NCBI GenBank assembly: GCA_009827205.1
Contig: WUAK01000197.1
Coordinates: 1 to 5,498, forward strand
From: Phycisphaeraceae bacterium
GTDB taxonomy: Bacteria; Planctomycetota; Phycisphaerae; Phycisphaerales; UBA1924
Direction: 5' to 3'
DNA length: 5,498 nt
Shown: piece by piece, positions 1 through 5,498 of the stretch
Layout: every line of letters starts with the position of its first letter
Position numbering within the stretch: the stretch's first letter is position 1
Notes under the pieces: generated by a model
The model's input: only the letters and a program-made list of their open reading frames with translations
Told to the model about the DNA's origin: nothing
The model's database searches: none
Program-made: the position numbers and the translations under genes

Positions 1-57
1 TGCACGCCTACAGACTTCACGGCATGGGTCAACAACTTCAACGCCGGATGCCCGTAA
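1..57 (+). CDS. 3' end of a GC-type dockerin-tailed protein (partial, 5' end outside window)
   Basis: Reading from base 1 in frame gives 18 residues, starting CTPTDFTAWVNN and ending NAGCP, then TAA at 55-57. These residues are identical to the last 18 residues of both complete genes in the window. The four base differences from the 126-2501 gene are all at third codon positions. This is the second half of a GC-type dockerin: the last part of EF-hand-like loop 2 and its following helix. The protein is therefore very probably another exported member of the same set. Its catalytic or binding domain lies upstream and cannot be judged; that it is also a protease is only an inference from its neighbours. 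Confidence 0.85.
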   Translation, partial: CTPTDFTAWVNNFNAGCP

Positions 58-76
58 TACCTGTCCAATCCATGCC

Positions 77-107
77 GAGCCCCCCCACGGGGGCTCTGCT
101 TATTTAC
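77..107 (+). terminator. Intergenic hairpin after the first dockerin gene, weak intrinsic terminator
   Basis: GAGCCCCC (77-84) pairs perfectly with GGGGGCTC (89-96) around a 4-base loop, starting 19 bases after the stop codon. The following bases, TGCTTATTTAC, are only moderately T-rich, so termination may be leaky. Only 14 bases separate the stem from the GAAGAGGAG leader of the next gene. The hairpin could therefore act as a partial terminator, or as a 3'-end stabiliser within a longer transcript. Confidence 0.6.
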
Positions 108-110
108 GCG

Positions 111-118
111 AAGAGGAG
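111..118 (+). promoter_or_regulatory. Ribosome binding site that fixes the start at 126
   Basis: AAGAGGAG, with AGGAG at 114-118, lies 7 bases before the ATG at 126. This is a good Shine-Dalgarno match at ideal spacing. It selects 126 over the in-frame ATG at 24, which lies inside the preceding gene. The stretch TATTTACGCGAAGAGGAG (101-118) recurs with one mismatch and a 2-base insertion ahead of the next gene (2565-2584). Confidence 0.8.
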
Positions 119-125
119 CTTCACA

Positions 126-2501
126 ATGAAGAACGCGTTTACAAAGAGCACCATCGTGCTCGCAGCAGGCCTCGCCATTACCGGCACAGCCTCCGCTCAG
201 CAAGTCTTTACCACACAAGCGCAAGGAACGGGCCCCGAGGGCTCGCTCAACGGCATCCAAGCCATCCGCCAGCTTGAATCAAGACTCGCTGACATCGCAG
301 AGAACCACAACATGACAGAGGCGGAGCTGGCAACCCTGCTCCGCACCGACATCTCTACATACATCACTCCCGACGGCAGGATCTTCAACGTCTGCCCGCT
401 CGCGGATGAAGACCAACAAGACCCCTCAGGCCCCGGCCTCGCGCTGCTTGGCGGCGACATCCCGCTCGACGACTTCCTCAGCCTCGAGTCCGTCCCGGGT
501 GCCGACAAGACCATCTACCTCGACTTCGACGGCCACCTCTCAGTCAACGACGGGTGGGGCCACAACATCAACTTCCCCGCATGGGACCGCACAGGGAACA
601 CCGGTGTGTTCACCGACGCAGAGAAGCAGGAGATCATCAACACCTGGCTGGAGGTGGCCGAGGACTTCGTCCAGTTCAACATCAATGTCACGACCATGGA
701 CCCGGGTCTGGCCGCTCTGACCAAGTCGAACGGTTCAGACTCCACCTACGGCATCCGCGTGGTCATGACGCAGGCAACCGGCGGCTTTGGCAACGGCATC
801 GGCGGTGTCGCGTTCCTCAACTCGTTCGACAACAGCAGTGACACCCCCTGCTTCGGATTCAACAAGGGCCTCAACGCCGGGCCCCAGACCGCAAGCCACG
901 AGGCCGGACACACCTTCGGCCTGCAGCACGACGGGCTGAATGGCTCTACCTATCACCCCGGCTCTACCGGCGGCGCACCCACCTGGGGACCCATCATGGG
1001 CGCACCCTTCGGCAGGCAACTCGTTCAGTTCAGCAACGGCGACTACCCCGGCTTCACCTCCACACAGAACGACTTCGGTGTCATCACAAACGGCGCCAAC
1101 GACATCGATTACTTCCCCGATGACCACACCGACTCGCTCACGGGCGGCACACCGCTCGTTCCGGACACACCCGTTACCGGCGTCATCAGCACGCGCACCG
1201 ATTCCGATGCGTTTAGCTTCTCGGCATTCGGAGGCGACGTTACGATCAACGTCAACGCACCACAGGTCGGCGAGAACATCGACCTCAAGTTCCAGCTCTA
1301 CAGGGACACACCGTTCTCGCTCGTTGACGACTTCAGCCCCACCGGCACCTTCAACGCGAGCAAGACGTACAACGCCCTTCCCGCCGGCAACTACACCGTC
1401 GTTGTTGATGGCACCTACGAAACCAAAACCAACGGACCCGTCTCAGACTACGGCTCCACAGGCTCGTACACCATCGACATGAGCCAGTCAGTACTCTTGC
1501 TCAATGTCACGCTCCTGACTACACCACCCGTTCTTATCGCACCGGACACCACCACGCCTATCTCCGTTCTCGTCGAAGAGAACGACGACACGCTCGTCGG
1601 CACACCAACCCTCAGCTACCAACGCGTCGGCGACGGCAGCCCGACCACAATCAACCTCACTGGCGGCGCCGGCGGCGTCTACTCCGGCGCACTGCCCGGT
1701 TTCGATTGCGGCGATGACCCCACCTACTGGGTCTCAGCTGAAGGCGCTACCGCGGGCGTAGTCAGCGATCCGACCAGCGGCGGGTTCACCTCCCTGATAG
1801 GTACCGGGGTTTCCGTCATCGACAATTCAGAAACCGACCTCGGATGGACGGTCACCGGTTCCGCGACCGAGGGCCAGTGGACACGGGGTGTGCCGCAGAA
1901 CAACGATCGGTCCGACCCGCCCGCAGACTTCGACGGCTCAGGCCAAGCCTGGCAGACCGGTCTTGAGCCCGCAGACATCAACTCCGACATCGACGGCGGC
2001 GACACCGTCATGACATCGCCAGCCTTCGATTTCTCTGGGGGCGGCACCGTCAGCTACGCATACTGGATGAACGACGAAACCAACACCATCGGCGCTGAGG
2101 ACTACTTCCGAGTCGAAGTCTCGACAAACAACGGTGGATCCTGGACCATTGCTCGTTCCTACTCACCAGCCTCAACGTGGCGCACCGACACGATCGACAT
2201 CGGCGCCGAGTTCGGCAACACCAGCGAGCTCCGCATCCGATTCGCCGCCGCGGACAACGATCCGGGTGATGTTCTCGAGTGTGCTGTCGATGCCATCGAG
2301 TTTGAGAGCTTCGAGTGCGAGCAGACCAACGACTGCCTCGCAGACGTCAACGGTGACGGCGCCGTGACCCCGACGGACTTCACCGCCTGGGTCAACGCAT
2401 TCAACAACAACCTCCCAGAGTGTGACCAGAACGGTGATGGCGCGTGCACGCCAACCGACTTCACAGCATGGGTCAACAACTTCAACGCCGGCTGCCCGTA
2501 A
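126..2501 (+). CDS. Secreted reprolysin-like zinc metalloprotease with PPC-like, Ig-like, jelly-roll and GC-type dockerin domains
   Basis: This is a 791-residue exported zinc endopeptidase of the metzincin clan; its substrate is unknown. Residues 1-24 are a signal peptide (K-containing n-region, VLAAGLAI core, ASA|QQ cleavage). Residues 25 to about 125 are a prodomain with one cysteine, C90. The catalytic domain opens at IYLDFDGH (130-137). It carries the zinc motif HEAGHTFGLQHD (ligands H258, H262, H268; catalytic E259; D269 in the reprolysin/adamalysin position) and a Met-turn at M291 in GPIMGAP. The downstream QFSNGDYPG segment resembles bacterial reprolysin-like enzymes. A PPC-like beta domain follows (about 350-452), then an Ig/Fn3-like domain (about 466-560, with CGDDPTYW), a MAM/choice-of-anchor-like jelly roll (about 564-731), and a two-loop dockerin (about 736-791; loops D740-D751 and D767-D778). 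ATG 126 was chosen for its Shine-Dalgarno site and because the signal peptide starts there. All zinc-site residues are present and there is no frameshift. The exact peptidase family (M12-like or another reprolysin-like group) is uncertain. Confidence 0.94.
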   Translation: MKNAFTKSTIVLAAGLAITGTASAQQVFTTQAQGTGPEGSLNGIQAIRQLESRLADIAENHNMTEAELATLLRTDISTYITPDGRIFNVCPLADEDQQDPSGPGLALLGGDIPLDDFLSLESVPGADKTIYLDFDGHLSVNDGWGHNINFPAWDRTGNTGVFTDAEKQEIINTWLEVAEDFVQFNINVTTMDPGLAALTKSNGSDSTYGIRVVMTQATGGFGNGIGGVAFLNSFDNSSDTPCFGFNKGLNAGPQTASHEAGHTFGLQHDGLNGSTYHPGSTGGAPTWGPIMGAPFGRQLVQFSNGDYPGFTSTQNDFGVITNGANDIDYFPDDHTDSLTGGTPLVPDTPVTGVISTRTDSDAFSFSAFGGDVTINVNAPQVGENIDLKFQLYRDTPFSLVDDFSPTGTFNASKTYNALPAGNYTVVVDGTYETKTNGPVSDYGSTGSYTIDMSQSVLLLNVTLLTTPPVLIAPDTTTPISVLVEENDDTLVGTPTLSYQRVGDGSPTTINLTGGAGGVYSGALPGFDCGDDPTYWVSAEGATAGVVSDPTSGGFTSLIGTGVSVIDNSETDLGWTVTGSATEGQWTRGVPQNNDRSDPPADFDGSGQAWQTGLEPADINSDIDGGDTVMTSPAFDFSGGGTVSYAYWMNDETNTIGAEDYFRVEVSTNNGGSWTIARSYSPASTWRTDTIDIGAEFGNTSELRIRFAAADNDPGDVLECAVDAIEFESFECEQTNDCLADVNGDGAVTPTDFTAWVNAFNNNLPECDQNGDGACTPTDFTAWVNNFNAGCP
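1521..2501 (+). repeat. Upstream copy of a 981-base coding direct repeat (Ig-like + jelly-roll + dockerin module)
   Basis: From TPPVLIAPD (residue 466) to the stop, this gene aligns with 4220-5200 of the next gene. Both segments are exactly 326 codons plus stop, and no gap is needed. About 65 residues differ by eye (about 80% identity). Differences concentrate in the first third; the last 67 residues differ once. Upstream of this point the PPC-like domains are only loosely similar and the catalytic domains are of different types. Confidence 0.85.
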
Positions 2502-2520
2502 GCCGCATCATTGATTCACA

Positions 2521-2563
2521 CCCGGGCGCCCCTAGCGGGGTGCCCGGGCCTTGTCAGATCTTT
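2521..2563 (+). terminator. Strong GC-rich hairpin between the two proteases, probable terminator
   Basis: CCCGGGCGCCCC (2521-2532) pairs with GGGGTGCCCGGG (2537-2548), giving a 12-bp stem with one G-U pair and a TAGC loop. It begins 19 bases after the stop codon, the same distance as the hairpin after the first gene. The downstream CCTTGTCAGATCTTT has no continuous T-run, so this is either an imperfect intrinsic terminator or an RNA-stabilising / attenuating structure. Confidence 0.65.
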
Positions 2564-2576
2564 GTATTCACGAACG

Positions 2577-2584
2577 AAGAGGAG
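2577..2584 (+). promoter_or_regulatory. Ribosome binding site for the matrixin-like protease
   Basis: AAGAGGAG, with AGGAG at 2580-2584, lies 9 bases before the ATG at 2594 and fixes that start. With the preceding bases (TATTCACGAACGAAGAGGAG, 2565-2584) it matches the leader of the upstream protease at 101-118, apart from one mismatch and a 2-base indel. Translation initiation of the two genes is therefore probably similar in strength. Confidence 0.8.
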
Positions 2585-2593
2585 TAACCGAGT

Positions 2594-5200
2594 ATGCACA
2601 CTGCCAAAAAAGCGGCGATCTTTCTGGCCGCAGGCCTTGCCGTAGGTTTAGCCAACGCCGAGCCCGTGACGACACCCGCCGCCCCAGAGTCAATCTGCTT
2701 AAGCATGCACGACCGAATGGTCCGCATGATCGAGGCACAAACGTTCTTCGCCCTCCCCGAATCGCACCGCCAGCGCATCCTCAAGCGATGCGAGCTCGAG
2801 GGCATCGAGCTGTCGTTCATGACTGGCGGCGAGGCCGAGGAAACTCACCCAAACATCATCGAGCGAAGCGAGCCCCTCTCGGATGAGGAATACGCCCACG
2901 CATACGAGGCAGTGAAAGACATCGTCAACGAAGACGATTTCAAGAGCTTCAAGCCAATCCACCAGCGCATGCTGGGCGGCTTCGCCCGCCTCATCGAAGA
3001 GAACGCAAACGACGGCGTGCCCGTCATGCCCTGCTTCGCACCCGGCACCGACCCCGCGCTCATCCAGGCCTTCGAAGACATCGTCTTCGGCGGCGTCGAC
3101 CAGAATGTCGACCGCTTCAGGCAGACATCCCGCTGGGGCGGCACCGCACTCAACCCGGGAGGCGCCTCGCAGGGCGACCCCACCATCCTCACATACTCGT
3201 TCCCTGATGATGGCACCACGATTCCAAACGGTGTCGGCGAGGGTTCTGGCCCCAACGGTCTCAACGCCTTCATGGACGGAATCTACGGCAACCGCGCAAC
3301 CTGGCGCGCACTCTACGATCAGATCTTCGACCGCTGGGGCGAACTCTCGGGTAACACCTATATCCTCGAGCCCAACGACGACAACTCAACCCTCTTCAAC
3401 AACCCAGGTGTCGCAGGTGTTCGCGGTGACCTTCGCATGGGCGGCAAGCCCATCGACGGCAACTCGGGCATCCTCGCATACAACTTCTTCCCTCAGAACG
3501 GCGACATGGTCGTCGACTCACCCGACTCGTTCTACAACGTCACAAGCGGGCAGTCACTCCGCCTCCGAAACGTTCTCGCACACGAGCACGGGCACGGCAT
3601 GGGACAGCTCCACGTGTGCCCAACAAGCCAGACCAAACTTATGGAGCCATTCATCTCGACCGCGTACGACGGCCCACAGTTCGACGACACGCTCAACGCA
3701 CAACGCCACTACGGCGACCCGCAAGAGCCCAACGACAACACCGGTGAAGCAACCGACCTCGGCAGTTTCAACATCGGCCAGTCGATCCAGCTCGGCTCAA
3801 CGGGCCCCAACAACTCCGGACTCACCGACGTCCTCTCCATCGACGACAACTCCGACGTTGATTTCTTCCTCGTCAACCTGAACCAGAACAGCTCGATCAC
3901 CGCGACCGTCACGCCGCGAGGCTTTACGTACAACGAAGGACCCCAGCCCGGCGGAGGCGGGTGCGACGCAGGCCAGCCCGGTTACAACCCGCTCAACTTC
4001 AACGACCTCGGCATCCAGGTCCTCGACTCGGGCGGAAACATCATCCAATCTGTGAACGACAACGGTACCGGCCAAGCCGAGACCGTTGTGGCTAATGCAT
4101 CAAGCGGCGCAGCGTATGTCCGCGTGTTCGGCGGATCTGCAAACACCATTCAGGCCTACACGCTCAACATCAGCGTGGACCAGGGCGTCCAACTTCCGCT
4201 TGATATTGAGTTCATCGGCACCCCGCCGTCGCTCATCGCACCGGATCAGCCCACGCTCATCACCGCCTTGGTCGAACTCAACGATGACACACTCATCGGT
4301 TCGCCCGAGCTCGTCTTCCAGCGCGCCGGCGACGGAAGCCCAACGACCGTCAGCCTCACGGGCGGCGCGGGCGGAGTCTACACCGGCAACCTGCCCGCCT
4401 TCGACTGCGGCGACGACCCCACATACTTCATCCAAGCCGAAGGCACCATCGCCGGCGTGGTCACCGACCCCGACGGCGCACCCATCCAGGCAGCCATCGG
4501 CACGGGCACATCCGTCGTCGACAACTCCGAGACCGACATCGGGTGGACCGTCACAGGTTCGGCGACCGAGGGTCAATGGACCCGCGGCTTCCCGCAAGGC
4601 AACGACAGAAGCGACCCGGCAACCGATGCCGACGGTTCTGGACAGGCATGGCTCACCGGCATCGAAGCGAACGACATCAACTCTGATGTCGATGGAGGCG
4701 ACACCGTCATGACATCGCCCGCATTCGACTTCTCCACTGGCGGTACCATCTCCTACTCCTACTGGATGAACGACGAGACCAACACCATCGGCGCCGAGGA
4801 CTACTTCCGAGTTGAGATCTCGACCAACAACGGCGGCAGCTGGTCGATCGCACGCACCTACACAACCGCAACGGTCTGGCGCTCCGATACCATCGACGTC
4901 GGGTCTGAATTTGGCAACTCAAACGCCGTTCGCATCCGCTTCGCGGCCGCCGACAACGACCCTGGCGACGTCCTCGAGTGTGGTGTTGACGCTGTCGAAT
5001 TCGAGAGCTTCGAGTGTGAGCAAACCAACGACTGCCTCGCAGACGTCAACGGCGACGGCGCCGTCACGCCCACAGACTTCACCGCATGGGTCAACGCATT
5101 CAACAACAACCTGCCCGAGTGCGATCAGAACGGCGACAACGCCTGCACACCAACAGACTTCACAGCGTGGGTCAACAACTTCAACGCCGGCTGCCCGTAA
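2594..5200 (+). CDS. Secreted matrixin-like zinc metalloprotease with PPC-like, Ig-like, jelly-roll and GC-type dockerin domains
   Basis: This is an 868-residue exported metzincin with an unknown substrate. Residues 1-22 are a signal peptide (AKK n-region, FLAAGLAVGL core, ANA|EP cleavage). Residues 23 to about 160 are a charged, probably helical prodomain that includes C147 in VMPCFAPGTDP. The catalytic domain (about 165-373) has the matrixin zinc motif HEHGHGMGQLH (ligands H330, H334, H340; catalytic E331) and a Met-turn M350 in LMEP. The nine residues between the third ligand and the Met-turn methionine resemble matrix metalloproteases (M10A-like). A PPC-like domain follows (about 375-528, starting EPNDNTGEATDLG, with DNSDVDFF). 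Next come the Ig/Fn3-like domain (about 543-637), the jelly roll (about 641-808) and the dockerin (about 813-868; loops D817-D828 and D844-D855). The catalytic half is not obviously related to that of the upstream protease, while the last 326 residues are about 80% identical. In dockerin loop 2 the usual Gly is Asn (N849). The frame is intact and the active site complete. Confidence 0.95.
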   Translation: MHTAKKAAIFLAAGLAVGLANAEPVTTPAAPESICLSMHDRMVRMIEAQTFFALPESHRQRILKRCELEGIELSFMTGGEAEETHPNIIERSEPLSDEEYAHAYEAVKDIVNEDDFKSFKPIHQRMLGGFARLIEENANDGVPVMPCFAPGTDPALIQAFEDIVFGGVDQNVDRFRQTSRWGGTALNPGGASQGDPTILTYSFPDDGTTIPNGVGEGSGPNGLNAFMDGIYGNRATWRALYDQIFDRWGELSGNTYILEPNDDNSTLFNNPGVAGVRGDLRMGGKPIDGNSGILAYNFFPQNGDMVVDSPDSFYNVTSGQSLRLRNVLAHEHGHGMGQLHVCPTSQTKLMEPFISTAYDGPQFDDTLNAQRHYGDPQEPNDNTGEATDLGSFNIGQSIQLGSTGPNNSGLTDVLSIDDNSDVDFFLVNLNQNSSITATVTPRGFTYNEGPQPGGGGCDAGQPGYNPLNFNDLGIQVLDSGGNIIQSVNDNGTGQAETVVANASSGAAYVRVFGGSANTIQAYTLNISVDQGVQLPLDIEFIGTPPSLIAPDQPTLITALVELNDDTLIGSPELVFQRAGDGSPTTVSLTGGAGGVYTGNLPAFDCGDDPTYFIQAEGTIAGVVTDPDGAPIQAAIGTGTSVVDNSETDIGWTVTGSATEGQWTRGFPQGNDRSDPATDADGSGQAWLTGIEANDINSDVDGGDTVMTSPAFDFSTGGTISYSYWMNDETNTIGAEDYFRVEISTNNGGSWSIARTYTTATVWRSDTIDVGSEFGNSNAVRIRFAAADNDPGDVLECGVDAVEFESFECEQTNDCLADVNGDGAVTPTDFTAWVNAFNNNLPECDQNGDNACTPTDFTAWVNNFNAGCP
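4220..5200 (+). repeat. Downstream copy of the 981-base coding direct repeat
   Basis: This is the partner of 1521-2501, starting at TPPSLIAPD (residue 543) and ending at the stop. In the terminal 56 codons (from DCLADV) the two copies differ at 16 synonymous codons and one nonsynonymous codon (Gly to Asn). The DNA has therefore diverged noticeably while the protein has been held constant. That points to purifying selection on the dockerin more than to a very recent duplication. Confidence 0.85.
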
Positions 5201-5229
5201 TACGTAAATACAGGCAAACGCTTGATATA

Positions 5230-5276
5230 AAAGAAGCCGCGACGATCGAGATGGTCGTCGCGGCTTCTTTCTTTTT
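5230..5276 (+). terminator. Strong intrinsic terminator, possibly bidirectional between convergent genes
   Basis: Bases 5230-5247 pair with 5253-5270 to give an 18-bp stem with one G-U pair and a 5-base loop. The stem starts 29 bases after the stop of the matrixin-like protease and runs directly into TTTCTTTTT. This is the best terminator in the window and marks the end of the array. On the minus strand the stem is followed by TATATC, a weaker tail, but it lies 35 bases beyond the stop of the convergent gene and could serve both. Confidence 0.88.
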
Positions 5277-5311
5277 CAACCCTTGCCCGCCACAGAGACG
5301 AGCATATTTAC

Positions 5312-5498
5312 TTACTCGTAGTAGAAGTTGTCCTCGACCGGGCAGGTCGCAATATTGATCGCATAGAGATCGCCCTTACCCGACTTGTCGCCTGCTGAGA
5401 CGATCTTGTCGATCGCATCGATGTGCGTATTGATGTCGGCGATCTGCTTCTTGGTCAGACGTGTCCGACCACCCAACACACACGTGTCGCGAGAACGG
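5312..5498 (-). CDS. C-terminal end of an unrecognised protein on the minus strand (partial, start outside window)
   Basis: Read on the minus strand, the frame is open from the window edge (first whole codon at 5497) to a TAA at 5314-5312, giving 61 residues. Visible features are a cysteine in DTCVLGGRTR, a charged, probably helical stretch (LTKKQIADINTHIDAIDKIV), a short GDKSGKGD turn, and the tail INIATCPVEDNFYYE with a second cysteine. Composition and codon choice look like a real protein rather than an antisense shadow, and a terminator lies just beyond the stop. I do not recognise the family. It carries no dockerin tail and points towards the protease array, so it is probably a separate transcription unit. 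Confidence 0.72.
   Translation of the reverse strand, partial: RSRDTCVLGGRTRLTKKQIADINTHIDAIDKIVSAGDKSGKGDLYAINIATCPVEDNFYYE

Noticed and set aside
101..106. TATTTA, and TATTCA at 2565-2570, considered as promoter -10 boxes.
   Set aside because: No -35 element is found at the right spacing, and the implied transcription starts would fall within the ribosome binding site.
24..125. Alternative upstream ATG at 24, in frame with the reprolysin-like protease, adding 34 residues.
   Set aside because: It lies within the coding end of the preceding gene in another frame and would translate through the hairpin. It would also bury the clear signal peptide inside the protein, whereas ATG 126 has an ideal Shine-Dalgarno site.
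3105..3881. 258-codon + strand frame overlapping the matrixin-like catalytic region.
   Set aside because: The product is a Ser/Thr/Arg/Pro-rich string typical of an out-of-frame reading, and it overlaps an intact metzincin domain.
4100..4597. Long antisense open frame (165 codons), and similar minus-strand frames such as 735-1127 and 2845-3273.
   Set aside because: They lie wholly within the two proteases, have low-complexity composition, and lack supporting ribosome sites or recognisable domains. They are shadows of GC-rich codon usage.
1521..5200. Considered whether the repeated module reflects a very recent duplication, an assembly artefact or a mobile element.
   Set aside because: Synonymous differences are spread throughout, even where the protein is identical. 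There are no terminal inverted repeats, target duplications or transposase genes.
1..5498. Looked for CRISPR arrays, tRNA or rRNA genes, prophage and toxin-antitoxin or defence genes.
   Set aside because: No short regularly spaced repeats, cloverleaf folds or matching protein motifs were seen. Outside the genes only three short intergenic stretches (68, 92 and 111 bases) exist, and they hold hairpins and ribosome sites.

Overview
The window reads as part of a tandem array of secreted, calcium-dockerin-tagged zinc metalloproteases from a Planctomycetota bacterium, most likely of the class Phycisphaerae. The assignment rests on the C-terminal module. It has two EF-hand-like loops (DVNGDG and DQNGDG/DQNGDN), each followed by TPTDFTAWVN, and ends in NAGCP. 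I recognise this as the 'GC-type dockerin' tail common in that group. The GC-rich codon usage and the matrixin / reprolysin-like proteases with PPC, Ig-like and jelly-roll modules also fit. No search was run, so the taxonomy is inference.

Layout: positions 1-57 are the last 18 codons and stop of a first dockerin-tailed gene on the + strand, followed by a hairpin (77-96). A 791-residue reprolysin-like metzincin lies at 126-2501. Its order is signal peptide, prodomain, catalytic domain with HEAGHTFGLQHD and an IMG Met-turn, PPC-like domain, Ig-like domain, jelly-roll domain and dockerin. A second hairpin (2521-2548) separates it from an 868-residue matrixin-like protease at 2594-5200. That protein has HEHGHGMGQLH, an LMEP Met-turn and the same order of C-terminal modules. 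A strong U-tailed terminator follows (5230-5276). The 3' end of an unrelated, unrecognised gene then enters convergently on the minus strand (5498 to 5312).

The two full-length genes are mosaics. Their catalytic cores belong to different metzincin subfamilies. The last 326 residues align without a gap at about 80% identity by eye, reaching 66/67 in the terminal dockerin segment. Their signal peptides share LAAGLA, and their leaders share a near-identical stretch ending in CGAAGAGGAG. The simplest reading is a set of exported proteases of different specificity that carry the same address label. They could be localised together through a shared dockerin partner, which is not in this window. There is no sign of a CRISPR array, RNA gene, mobile element or phage gene.
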